DNA of 64,000 nt from Bacteroidota bacterium (GCA_005884665.1 VBAT01000034.1:122495-186494); one strand, 5' to 3'; counted from the first letter of the stretch, positions 10,678-19,325 are shown. The notes: generated from the letters alone by a model not told the origin. Numbers and translations are program-made.

Positions 10678-12099
10678 ATGCAGACTAAAAAATCTTTTAT
10701 GAGAATAAACAAATTATTCCTTTTAACAATGGTGATTGGTTCATCCTTGATTTCAAACGCACAGTCCAAAATTACCCGTATTGGCATCGGTGACAATGTT
10801 CCAGGCGACTTCCCGCTAATGAACCTGGTAAACTATTCGAAGCCTGAAGCCAGAATATCTGATTTTAAAGGCAAATGGCTAATCCTTGATTACTGGTTTA
10901 CGGGTTGCGGGCCCTGCATTGCATCCTGGCCTAAGCTCATGCAACTTCAAAAAAAATACGGCGATAAGATCCAGATCATGTCGGTTGATCATATAGATAA
11001 TCAGGTGAGCGTTGAGAACTTTATTGCAAGAAGAAACAAGGGTAGCAAGGAACCTTATTCAATTCCCTCAGTTACGGGCGATACCATATTGTACAAAATT
11101 TTGCCTCCATCAGGCTATCCTACCGTTGTATGGATTGATGCTGACGGCAAATACCGGGCTACCACTTCGGGGGAAGATTTTAATGAGGCCAATATCGAAA
11201 AAGTATTGAACAAGCAGGATATAAAAAGCCTGACGGTAAACACTACATTGGTGGATTCAAAGAAGCCATTCTTTCTGGATGGAAATGGGGGATCCGGAGA
11301 ACAGATGCTCTGGTATTCTACCGTTTCCCGGTATTCAGAAAAATTAAGATCTGGAGCAACCATGTCTGCCAATGCATCCAGCACTTCTTATCTTAACTCA
11401 TCCGGCTATGTAATGGCTATTAGGAATCATAGCCTTTTGGGCCTTGTCCAGTATGCATATTGCGATGGCCCTCATCCTGAACTTGCAGGTTGGATTGGCG
11501 AATATACCCGGCTTCCACAGACCCGGATTGAACTCCGGGTAAAAGATCCCGGCAGGCTAAACGGAGTCAGCGCTGACGGACTTTTACTTACTGATAGTCT
11601 TTACACTTATCAATTGATTTCTTATCAACCCCGCACAATGGATCAATTGAAAAAGATGATGCGGGAGGATTTGCAGAGATATTTTGATTTGGAATTTAAA
11701 TGGGAAAAGGTAAAGAAGCAATGCCTGGTACTTACTGCCGAGGATACAACTTTATTAAGCAACAACAACCTGGAAGGAAGACCGACATATGGGTATAATA
11801 GAGATAGTGATTTTTATTACATGCGGGATGTACCGGTTAGTAATTTTTTTGGTTACCTCCTCGAATACACCAGTGGTTATTATAAAGCTGACAGCTATCC
11901 CCTTATTGATGAAACCGGCTTTAAAGGGGGCCTGGATTTGATCTTTAAAGGAATCACCATTGATAATTTCAAAGAAATCGCGAACGACTACCGGAAACTT
12001 GACGCGTTGTTAGCAAAATACAAAATGCATTTTAAGCTTGAAGAACGGGAGGTTAATGTGCTGGTGATTACCGATGCTGCAACGGATAAAAAACTTTAA
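10678..12099 (+). CDS. TlpA-like thioredoxin-fold protein with C-terminal extension
   Basis: ISDFKGKWLILDYWFTGCGPCIASWPKLMQLQKKYGDKIQIMSV; CxxC motif CGPC; signal peptide. Confidence 0.88.
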   Translation: MQTKKSFMRINKLFLLTMVIGSSLISNAQSKITRIGIGDNVPGDFPLMNLVNYSKPEARISDFKGKWLILDYWFTGCGPCIASWPKLMQLQKKYGDKIQIMSVDHIDNQVSVENFIARRNKGSKEPYSIPSVTGDTILYKILPPSGYPTVVWIDADGKYRATTSGEDFNEANIEKVLNKQDIKSLTVNTTLVDSKKPFFLDGNGGSGEQMLWYSTVSRYSEKLRSGATMSANASSTSYLNSSGYVMAIRNHSLLGLVQYAYCDGPHPELAGWIGEYTRLPQTRIELRVKDPGRLNGVSADGLLLTDSLYTYQLISYQPRTMDQLKKMMREDLQRYFDLEFKWEKVKKQCLVLTAEDTTLLSNNNLEGRPTYGYNRDSDFYYMRDVPVSNFFGYLLEYTSGYYKADSYPLIDETGFKGGLDLIFKGITIDNFKEIANDYRKLDALLAKYKMHFKLEEREVNVLVITDAATDKKL

Positions 12100-12126
12100 A
12101 TATTAATTCAATCAAAATAAAATCAA

Positions 12127-13479
12127 ATGAGAAAGACAATGAAATATGCAAGCATGCTGGTAGCCGTTATAGGTTTTCTTGCTATTAGCTGCAAAAAAGA
12201 TAAACCTAAGACAGTGCCATCTATAACCACTTCTGCAGTTACTGATATTACTCCAACATCTGCAAAAGGGGGCGGTAAGATCACCAATAATGGTGGTGCT
12301 GATATTACAGCAAGGGGTTTAGTATTTAGTAAAACAGTTGCACAGCCTACCATTGCCGATGACAAGACAGTTGAAACTACTTCGGCTGACGAGTTTCAGT
12401 CTATGATGAACAACCTCAGCTCCGGAGCTGTTTATCATGTTCGTGCCTATGCCACCAACAGCGTTGGTATTGGCTATGGACAGGTGGTTGATTTTACAAC
12501 CGGTAATGCCCCGCCAACGGCTACAAATGTGATGATAACAGGAACAGCCGAGGTCAATAAAACACTTACTGTAAGTTACACCTATGCTGATGCGGAAAAT
12601 AATGCAGAAAGCGGAACCATCATACAATGGTATGTGGCCAACGATGGGGCAGGCGCGGGAGAAACAGCGATTGCAGGAGCCACCTCATTGACTTTTATCA
12701 TACAGGCAGCGCAACAGGGAAAATATATCCGTGCAGGCATAACACCCAAAGCGGCAACAGGCACAACAACAGGTGCCGAAGTAAAATCCGGTTTTGTAGG
12801 AGCCGTGGGAGAAGCCACTACCGTAACATTCACTTATAATGGCCAAACAGTTACTTATGGAATTATAAACAGCGCAGCCACAGGAAGAAAATGGCTTGAC
12901 AGAAATCTCGGAGCTCCCAATGCTCCATCGGCATATAATGATTATGCAAACTATGGAGATTTATTTCAATGGGGGCGTTTAGCTGACGGGCATCAACTAA
13001 TCAACCGTACTGGACCAGCTGATGCAAATATGTCTGCTGTGAATGTAGGCACCACTCCATACCCTGGACCATATGACTTATCCTCTACTGATAATCCGGG
13101 CCATTCAAAGTTTATTCTGTCTCCTGAATACAACAGTGATTGGCGGGAACCTAAGAATGATAATTTATGGCAGGGAGTGAATGGCATCAATAACCCATGC
13201 CCTGCAGGCTGGCGGATTGCGACAGCTACGGAATGGGCAGCAGAGAATCTGGGTAACTTACCATCGGCATATACCAAGCTGAAAATTACACTTACCGGGT
13301 TACATGCAGGAGATGATGACGGTATTTACCAGTCAGCTACAAATGGCCTTTACTGGACTTCAACTATAGGAACTACATTTGATTACAGGGCAAAAAGAAC
13401 AGCTATCACTACGACAGCTACAACGCAAAGCGAAACATTTCGCTCCAATGGCCATGCGTGCCGCTGTATAAAAGATTAA
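12127..13479 (+). CDS. FISUMP (Fibrobacter succinogenes major paralogous)-domain lipoprotein with N-terminal Ig/FN3-like region
   Basis: Lipobox (AISCKKD) and FISUMP features GRKWLDRNLGAPNAPSAYNDYANYGDLFQWGR...NPCPAGWRIATATEW...YWTSTIG...GHACRCIKD. Confidence 0.88.
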   Translation: MRKTMKYASMLVAVIGFLAISCKKDKPKTVPSITTSAVTDITPTSAKGGGKITNNGGADITARGLVFSKTVAQPTIADDKTVETTSADEFQSMMNNLSSGAVYHVRAYATNSVGIGYGQVVDFTTGNAPPTATNVMITGTAEVNKTLTVSYTYADAENNAESGTIIQWYVANDGAGAGETAIAGATSLTFIIQAAQQGKYIRAGITPKAATGTTTGAEVKSGFVGAVGEATTVTFTYNGQTVTYGIINSAATGRKWLDRNLGAPNAPSAYNDYANYGDLFQWGRLADGHQLINRTGPADANMSAVNVGTTPYPGPYDLSSTDNPGHSKFILSPEYNSDWREPKNDNLWQGVNGINNPCPAGWRIATATEWAAENLGNLPSAYTKLKITLTGLHAGDDDGIYQSATNGLYWTSTIGTTFDYRAKRTAITTTATTQSETFRSNGHACRCIKD

Positions 13480-13490
13480 ATAGGATTTTT

Positions 13491-13525
13491 ACAAAAGCGG
13501 GGTTTAAAAAGAACTCTGCTTTTGT
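13491..13525 (+). terminator. Putative intrinsic terminator after the FISUMP gene
   Basis: ACAAAAGCGGGG ... CTCTGCTTTTGT inverted arms followed by a T-rich run. Confidence 0.5.
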
Positions 13526-13722
13526 ATTTCTATTTCTTTTCTATTTGTGACGTTGACGTTTTGCCAAAAGGAATAAAGGCAGGTTTGAAATAATGAAAGT
13601 TTTATGAAACTGGTGAAAGGAGAAAAGAAATGAATGTGATTGTAGTCCACGAGCCTAAAAATTAACCAGCATTAATAAGTCTTGGATCAAAAAGCGAGGC
13701 ACAGGATGTAGTGAAGAGCAAT

Positions 13723-13998
13723 TTAATAACCACCGGGAGTTTCGCCAGTAAACTTATCTAAAAGATATTGACGGAACCGCTTCCAAAAGTTTTCAGTAAT
13801 GTCTAATGGGGCAATACAATCATTTTTGATAAACAGTTTAAATTGTTTTAAGCTATTAGAAAGATGACGGTTGCCTTTGCGTTTATTTTGATTTAGATAT
13901 TCCTCATAATATTCAAGAAAGTTGGTTTTGAACTTATATGAAGGGATATATGTGCTTCCGATCGCTTGTTTCTCTATAATTGCCTGGCTCTTTTTTGT
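13723..13998 (-). pseudogene. Truncated tyrosine recombinase/integrase fragment (SAM-like N-terminal region)
   Basis: Reverse strand reads TKKSQAIIEKQAIGSTYIPSYKFKTNFLEYYEEYLNQNKRKGNRHLSNSLKQFKLFIKNDCIAPLDITENFWKRFRQYLLDKFTGETPGGY*. It resembles the core-binding region of Bacteroidota integrases, with no start codon and no catalytic domain. Not in the ORF track. Confidence 0.7.
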
Positions 13999-14311
13999 TT
14001 AGACAAGAGCTTCTTTTCTTTTTTGAAAGCGTAGATAAGCGGAAAGAAGTAAGAGAAAACATTTTTTCTTACTCCAAATGCAGATGTATCAGTTTGTATT
14101 CTGTACATAAAAACTGCCAAACTGGATGTCAAAAAATTGGGGGTTCATTCAACCTATGCAGGTGAAGTCCCGGGTTGAGCCCAACAGAATTGTGTGTCAT
14201 ACTGTGTGCCCCTAGTGTCAAAAAATGTGGCAGAAAGCAAAAAAAGGGTCAATGTCTGGCACACAGTAAAAAGAATAGCCTTGTAAATCAAGACTTACAA
14301 AGCTATAAACG

Positions 14312-14395
14312 TGCCCGAGACTGGATTCGAACCAGCACACCCTTTCGGGCGCCACCACCTCAAAGTGGTGCGTCTACCAATTTCGCCACCCGGGC
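14312..14395 (-). tRNA. tRNA-Leu (anticodon GAG)
   Basis: Reverse complement GCCCGGGTGGCGAAATTGGTAGACGCACCACTTTGAGGTGGTGGCGCCCGAAAGGGTGTGCTGGTTCGAATCCAGTCTCGGGCA folds as a class II tRNA with paired acceptor arm. Confidence 0.95.
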
Positions 14396-14490
14396 TCTGA
14401 CCGAAACATTGAACTTCATACTCAAAAATGGACTGCAAATATAAGAGATTAGATGATTTAATAACCTACTGCATCCGATGCCGCCTCTCA

Positions 14491-14546
14491 AACAAATTAA
14501 CCTGTTAACTAATAAACCAATTAACTATCCAACCAATCAACCTTTC
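14491..14546. repeat. Degenerate period-8 tandem repeat (AACYNNTY-like), 7 units
   Basis: AACAAATT/AACCTGTT/AACTAATA/AACCAATT/AACTATCC/AACCAATC/AACCTTTC. Confidence 0.7.
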
Positions 14547-15688
14547 CTCAATACAATCCTAAACGTCGTCCCTTTCCCAATCTCCGAATGCTTTACAAAA
14601 ATTTCTCCTTTGTGGTATTGATTGATGATCCGGCGGGAAAGACTAAGGCCAAGCCCCCACCCTCTTTTTTTGGTAGTAAAGCCCGGCCTGAACACCTTGC
14701 GGATATTTTGAATTGAAATGCCTTTGCCGGTGTCGGTCACATCGATATTGACAGCATCCTTTTCGTCTTTGATGTCGATCGTGATGCTGCCCCGGCCCTC
14801 CATGGCATCCAGAGCATTCTTCAAAAGATTTTCAATGACCCAATCAAACAGTGGCGCCGATATCATGGCATTCACTTGCTGTTGACCATGTGTGTTGATG
14901 ATAAAGCTGATCTTGCCCGGTGCTCTCTTCCTGATATACTCCACCATATTGCTGATCTGCTTGACGAGATCTGTTTTTTCCAGTTGTGGAGTGCTGCCAA
15001 TCTTGCCAAACCTGTCGGAAACCAGGCGCAACCGGTCTACATCTTTAGACAACTCGTTCACGATCTGCTCTTCGCTGTTTTTTTCCTTTAACATTTCCAC
15101 CCACCCTTCCAATGATGAAACAGGTGTGCCCAACTGGTGAGCAGTTTCCTTTGCCATGCCGGCCCAGACCTGATTTTGGGCGGATCGATAGTTGCCACGT
15201 AAAGCCAATAGTGTGACCAGGATGAACAGGCCGACAATGACAAGTTGCACCAATGGATAGTAGCGGACCTCATTTAATAGAGCAGTATGGCCATAGTAAT
15301 ACTTATTAAACTTGGTGGAATCTCCGGGATCGGTATAAATAATTGGTGTATTGATTGACCTGAAACTCCTGAGCTTTCCCGTCAAATAGCCTTTATCGTC
15401 CCGGACCTTTACCGAATCAATGTTGACATAACTGGTAATACTGTCCCGCTCATTTGTTTCAATAATCGGTATATCGTTGTTATCGATGATAATCTTAGAG
15501 GAAAGGCGCACATCGGTCACAAATGGATTTGCCAGCGATTTGCTCGCTTCCACCCACTGCTCCACTTTCTTTTTTTCCTGCCTTGCAATTTTGCGAGCCA
15601 GGTACTGGGAATAGACGATCGTACCACTCACGATCATGATCGCAACGAAGGCCAGGGCGGTTCTCCAGTTTAAAATTTGTTGAAACAT
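14537..15688 (-). CDS. Sensor histidine kinase
   Basis: TM segments, AKETAHQLGTPVSSLEGWVEML H-box, NLLKNALDAM N-box, DTGKGI and GWGLGLSLSRRI G-boxes. Confidence 0.93.
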   Translation of the reverse strand: MFQQILNWRTALAFVAIMIVSGTIVYSQYLARKIARQEKKKVEQWVEASKSLANPFVTDVRLSSKIIIDNNDIPIIETNERDSITSYVNIDSVKVRDDKGYLTGKLRSFRSINTPIIYTDPGDSTKFNKYYYGHTALLNEVRYYPLVQLVIVGLFILVTLLALRGNYRSAQNQVWAGMAKETAHQLGTPVSSLEGWVEMLKEKNSEEQIVNELSKDVDRLRLVSDRFGKIGSTPQLEKTDLVKQISNMVEYIRKRAPGKISFIINTHGQQQVNAMISAPLFDWVIENLLKNALDAMEGRGSITIDIKDEKDAVNIDVTDTGKGISIQNIRKVFRPGFTTKKRGWGLGLSLSRRIINQYHKGEIFVKHSEIGKGTTFRIVLRKG

Positions 15689-15711
15689 TTTCCGAATATA
15701 ATAAGGATAAA

Positions 15712-16770
15712 ATGGCTTCCCGTAATTTTGGCAAATTTACTATGCCATCTCCTAAAGTAGCTGTTGTAATCCTGAATTGGAACGGGAAGAAATTCCTGCA
15801 ACAATTTCTGCCATCTGTGCTCGCAGCTACCTATTCCAATCATGAAGTAATTGTTGCTGACAACGGCTCGAACGACGATTCCATTGCTTTTATGGAAAGC
15901 AACTATCCCCGTATTCGACTTATCCGGTTCGACCAGAACATGGGTTTTGCAAAGGGATATAATGAAGCATTGAAACTGGTAGAAGCGGATTATTATGCCC
16001 TGTTAAACTCGGATGCTGAGACACAGCCCCGCTGGCTGGAACCGATGGTAGACTTATTGGAAAAGGATAGCTCCATTGCAGCCTGTCAACCCAAACTTCT
16101 TTTATATGCGGATAAAAAAAGGTTTGAATACTCTGGCGCGGCTGGAGGCTGGATGGATAGGTACGGGTATCCATTTGCCAAAGGAAGGATCTTTGATGTG
16201 ATGGAAGAAGATCATGGCCAATACGACCAGGTCGAACCTATATTTTGGGCTAGCGGTGCGGCGCTGTTCATCCGGGCCAGGCTCTTTCACGAGATGGAAG
16301 GATTTGATGAATATTTTTTTGCTCACCAGGAGGAAATTGACCTCTGCTGGAGGTTACAACTGGCAGGTCATAAGATCTACTCCTGCCCTGCTTCCGTTGT
16401 TTACCATGTAGGTGGCGGAACCCTGCCAAAGGGGAATTCTAAAAAGACCTATCTCAATTTCCGCAATAACCGGATCATGCTGTCGAAGAACCTGCCTCTT
16501 TCCAAAAAGATCTGGGTCATACCTGTTCGTTATTTGCTGGATGGCGCTTCGGCGTTTAAGGGTTTACTTTCGGGTGATGGAGGTTATTTTCTTGCCGTGG
16601 TCCGGGCTCACCTGGCCTTTATCAAATGGTGGTTTTTATATAGAAAAAGAAGTCCATTTCCTGCTTCAAAGACTAATCGCTTATATGGCTATTTTAAGGG
16701 GAATATTGCCTGGCTGCATTTTGCCAGGAAGAAGAGGTTCTTTTCAGAAGTTGTAGGCAAAACAAAATAA
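15712..16770 (+). CDS. Glycosyltransferase family 2 protein (true start possibly ATG 15742)
   Basis: VAVVILNWNGKKFLQQFLPSVLAATYSNHEVIVADNGSNDDS...LLNSDAETQPRWLEPM...GFDEYFFAHQEEIDLCWRLQLAG. Confidence 0.93.
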   Translation: MASRNFGKFTMPSPKVAVVILNWNGKKFLQQFLPSVLAATYSNHEVIVADNGSNDDSIAFMESNYPRIRLIRFDQNMGFAKGYNEALKLVEADYYALLNSDAETQPRWLEPMVDLLEKDSSIAACQPKLLLYADKKRFEYSGAAGGWMDRYGYPFAKGRIFDVMEEDHGQYDQVEPIFWASGAALFIRARLFHEMEGFDEYFFAHQEEIDLCWRLQLAGHKIYSCPASVVYHVGGGTLPKGNSKKTYLNFRNNRIMLSKNLPLSKKIWVIPVRYLLDGASAFKGLLSGDGGYFLAVVRAHLAFIKWWFLYRKRSPFPASKTNRLYGYFKGNIAWLHFARKKRFFSEVVGKTK

Positions 16771-16808
16771 AAATATAAATCTGAACCCTTATTTTTGCAT
16801 CACAAAAT

Positions 16809-17033
16809 TTGACCATGAGCCAACACAGCCAATATCAACAGGAATTACAAAAAGTTCAGGACAAGGACTTTGCTCACGACTGGGTTTCCTCTTCAGCATT
16901 TTTATTTTACCTGCAAATAGCCTGTATGGTTGCTTTTCTTTTTGGTGGCTGCTATATGCTTTATACAAAGCGTTTTGAAAAGCCTGAAGTAAAGATCCAG
17001 GAGAGCACATTATATACTCCACAGTATAAATAA
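16809..17033 (+). CDS. Small single-TM hypothetical protein
   Basis: 75-codon ORF with a TM helix (FLFYLQIACMVAFLFGGCYMLY); likely ATG at 16815. Confidence 0.6.
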   Translation: MTMSQHSQYQQELQKVQDKDFAHDWVSSSAFLFYLQIACMVAFLFGGCYMLYTKRFEKPEVKIQESTLYTPQYK

Positions 17034-17114
17034 GAGGTTGAAAATATTTTTTTCAAAAAAGGCTAATGCCTTATTTTTGCCCCCCTTTAGTTCTTTATCA
17101 ATTTCGATAAAAAC

Positions 17115-17187
<73 letters not shown>

Positions 17188-17241
17188 CTAATAATCCTCT
17201 TGCCAACAGGCGGAGGATTTTTTTTGAAACTCTGGTGGTAG

Positions 17242-17259
17242 TCCCGACAAGCATCGGGA
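17242..17259. repeat. Palindromic element copy 1 (TCCCGACAAGCATCGGGA)
   Basis: Variant of TCCCGATAGCTATCGGGA, flanked by tRNA-Leu D-arm-like ggtggtag / tggtagaca. Confidence 0.8.
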
Positions 17260-17293
17260 TGGTAGACAAAATAGGACAATGCCCTGATGGTGG

Positions 17294-17311
17294 TCCCGAT
17301 AGCTATCGGGA
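17294..17311. repeat. Palindromic element copy 2 (perfect TCCCGATAGCTATCGGGA)
   Basis: Perfect 18-bp palindrome. Confidence 0.9.
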
Positions 17312-17322
17312 TGGTAGACACG

Positions 17323-17340
17323 CCCCGATAGTTATCGGGG
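17323..17340. repeat. Palindromic element copy 3 (CCCCGATAGTTATCGGGG)
   Basis: 18-bp near-perfect palindrome at the anticodon-arm position of a tRNA-Leu-like sequence. Confidence 0.85.
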
Positions 17341-17405
17341 TGGCCTGCATCGACCGTAATAGTTCTTTCATCGTGATTTGTCTAGTTTTTTGTATCAATG
17401 TCTTT

Positions 17406-17491
17406 GCCCTGGTGGTGGAATTGGTAGACACGCAGGACTTAAAATCCTGTGCGCAGCAATGCGCGTAACGGTTCAACTCCGTTCCGGGGCA
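17406..17491 (+). tRNA. tRNA-Leu (anticodon TAA)
   Basis: GCCCTGGTGGTGGAATTGGTAGACACGCAGGACTTAAAATCCTGTGCGCAGCAATGCGCGTAACGGTTCAACTCCGTTCCGGGGCA; class II tRNA with paired acceptor arm. Confidence 0.95.
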
Positions 17492-17497
17492 CTTATA

Positions 17498-17521
17498 AAG
17501 CGACTTCATGGTCGCTTTTTT
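17498..17521 (+). terminator. Intrinsic terminator after tRNA-Leu(TAA)
   Basis: AAAGCGAC-ttcatg-GTCGCTTTTTTT. Confidence 0.75.
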
Positions 17522-17527
17522 TGATTA

Positions 17528-17776
17528 ATGTACCTGGTTTACATTTTATATTCAGAGAAGTGCGACCGATATTATATTGGGTATTGTTCTGACATGTCTG
17601 CCAGGCTTGAACGACATAATAACGGGTTTGTTACTGCGACAAGGAATTGCAGGCCCTATGTAATCAAAGCGACAAAATCATTTGCAACCGAAATCGAAGC
17701 AAGGAAGGAGGAATTCCGGATAAAAAGTCAAAAAAGCCGAAAATATCTTGAATGGCTGATCGCAGGGAATTGGTAG
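17528..17776 (+). CDS. GIY-YIG nuclease family protein
   Basis: MYLVYILYSEKCDRYYIGYCSDMSARLERHNNGFVTATRNCRPYVIKATKSFATEIEARKEEFRIKSQKSRKYLEWLI; the YIL/YIG motifs and catalytic-type pattern are visible. Confidence 0.92.
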   Translation: MYLVYILYSEKCDRYYIGYCSDMSARLERHNNGFVTATRNCRPYVIKATKSFATEIEARKEEFRIKSQKSRKYLEWLIAGNW

Positions 17777-17841
17777 ACACGCCCCGATTGCTATCGGGGT
17801 GACCCGCAACGGCCGTAACGGTTCAACTCCGTTCCGGGGCA
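17765..17841 (+). pseudogene. tRNA-Leu remnant with anticodon arm replaced by a palindrome
   Basis: GGGAATTGGTAGACACG[CCCCGATTGCTATCGGGG]TGACCCGCAACGGCCGTAACGGTTCAACTCCGTTCCGGGGCA; the 3' 27 nt match tRNA-Leu(TAA). Confidence 0.85.
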
Positions 17842-17847
17842 CTACAG

Positions 17848-17880
17848 AACCCTTGACTGCACTAGCTTTCAGGGGTTTTT
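17848..17880 (+). terminator. Hairpin plus T-run after the tRNA-Leu remnant
   Basis: AACCCTTGA...TCAGGGGTTTTT. Confidence 0.5.
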
Positions 17881-18032
17881 GCATTTTTTGGGGGACGTTG
17901 GAGGCGCATTTTAATAAAAAATCAACTCTCTATTTGAGTTTTCTTAGCCGTTCAGTACAATCGTCCTGTCGGGTCGAGGACTAAAAGCGAAAAAGCGAAA
18001 GCCAAAACAACGAGGTGCCGAAGAAATTCACA

Positions 18033-18194
18033 ATGACACTCGATCAGAAAACGCCTAACAAAAATATCACACAAGGAATAATTAAGTCGGATGGTACCAT
18101 CATGGTTTATAAGGAAGGAACTCCAAAAAAAACCATTCGCAAGATAATAAAGCCTGACGGTAGCATCCCAGACTATATTTTAAACCGAGGCTGA
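18033..18194 (+). CDS. Possible small protein (53 aa), below the ORF-track cutoff
   Basis: MTLDQKTPNKNITQGIIKSDGTIMVYKEGTPKKTIRKIIKPDGSIPDYILNRG; contains an internal IIKSDGTI / IIKPDGSI repeat. Confidence 0.35.
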   Translation: MTLDQKTPNKNITQGIIKSDGTIMVYKEGTPKKTIRKIIKPDGSIPDYILNRG

Positions 18195-18293
18195 CTTGGC
18201 AGTTCATCCGCTGTGGATTGCATTGCCGATGCAAAGCCCTATAAAATCCAAATCCTTTTGATTAACCCCCGGAGGCATTTAAACTTTGGTAAG

Positions 18294-18923
18294 TCATTCA
18301 AATGCGTATTTATCCAAAAAGAAATATTGCGATTTACTGTAACCATTCGAAAAATTGAAAAAAAGTTCGCAAAAATAGGTATAGAAATTTTGTTCACCTT
18401 CCCCTGTATTACGTCTAGGTGCTCCAGGGATGAAATACATTAACGTTATCTCAGCACTTTCTCCCGGAGCTATTTTAACATTAAATCTCTTTCTATTCAT
18501 AGAATTTAAATAGCTAAAAATGTCAGTGATACGATTTAACGCGCTTGTCAATGAATCGACGCTCAATGTAGTAGAGTAAAGAAGAACTACTGTTGAATCG
18601 GCCAGGCCATTACCAGTCTTCCTAAGCTGCAAGTAAGTAGGACCAGTCCGACCTTCAATACTGTTGAGGGTTAAGGTATTCTCGCCAGCATTGTTAATTA
18701 GTAACTGATTAAAACAAACTCTCCTAGAGTCTATTTGGTTGTTATCTTTTTTATAGGCAAACTCCCTGCAATCTATTTCGCTGGGCACTATAATAATTTG
18801 ATTCCTTTGATCATGCTCTGCCTTTTGAACTAAATAAAATGTGTACCCTGTAAATAACAGTGTAATAACACTCATTATTTCACCATACCCAAATTCCTTT
18901 TTGAAACGAAACATGACGATCAA
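18294..18923 (-). CDS. Hypothetical membrane-anchored protein
   Basis: 209-aa ORF with N-terminal TM (MSVITLLFTGYTFYLV) and a beta-rich predicted exterior; no recognised family. Confidence 0.65.
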   Translation of the reverse strand: MIVMFRFKKEFGYGEIMSVITLLFTGYTFYLVQKAEHDQRNQIIIVPSEIDCREFAYKKDNNQIDSRRVCFNQLLINNAGENTLTLNSIEGRTGPTYLQLRKTGNGLADSTVVLLYSTTLSVDSLTSALNRITDIFSYLNSMNRKRFNVKIAPGESAEITLMYFIPGAPRRNTGEGEQNFYTYFCELFFNFSNGYSKSQYFFLDKYAFE

Positions 18924-18945
18924 ATATACTATAATGTTAGCCTTT

Positions 18946-18980
18946 ACGACTTGTTCTCTCTATAACATAGAACAAGTCGT
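18946..18980. other. Perfect 12-bp inverted repeat (11-nt loop)
   Basis: ACGACTTGTTCT-ctctataacat-AGAACAAGTCGT, just upstream of the 18294-18923 minus-strand gene. Confidence 0.85.
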
Positions 18981-19325
18981 CTTACCGTGAAATCGTCTAG
19001 AGTCTTCCGGGAGTCCAATATGGAGAGGTCAAAATAGCTCCAGGTCGGTATTTTTGTCAAGAAAATTAGATCTGAACAAGTGTTCACCATGATACGGTCT
19101 TAAGTCCGTTTCAGCGCTGGGAATCCCATCGTCAGTCAACGGTATCAAATTATTTTCCTTTATTCCGGTTTCTGTAAATCTGCATCTAGAGGAACAACTG
19201 AAGGATGCGGCTTAATCAGACTTTATCAAATTATCTCAATCCATTCTATGTAATGCAGGTCAGCAAATGGTTTCATAGGATCATGCAAAAAACTGGATAA
19301 AAATTATTTAGCCTTTAGCTCCTTC

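Larger units (their letters stand above)
17281..17372 (+). pseudogene. Degenerate tRNA-Leu copy carrying two palindromes
   Basis: GCCCTGaTGGTGG[TCCCGATAGCTATCGGGA]TGGTAGACACG[CCCCGATAGTTATCGGGG]TGGCCTGCATCGACCGTAATAGTTC aligns with the intact tRNA-Leu(TAA) at 17406. Confidence 0.7.

Noticed and set aside
14175-14444. 89-aa + strand ORF
   Set aside because: It covers the antisense of tRNA-Leu(GAG) and has no protein-like features; the tRNA explains the sequence.
15677-15730. Bacteroidota-type promoter (TAnnTTTG at 15723) upstream of the GT2 gene
   Set aside because: -7-like box present, but the nearest TTG is about 43 nt upstream, too far for the -33 box; used only as a hint that translation starts at 15742.
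17799-17984. 61-aa ORF after the GIY-YIG gene
   Set aside because: Starts inside the tRNA-Leu remnant and crosses its terminator.
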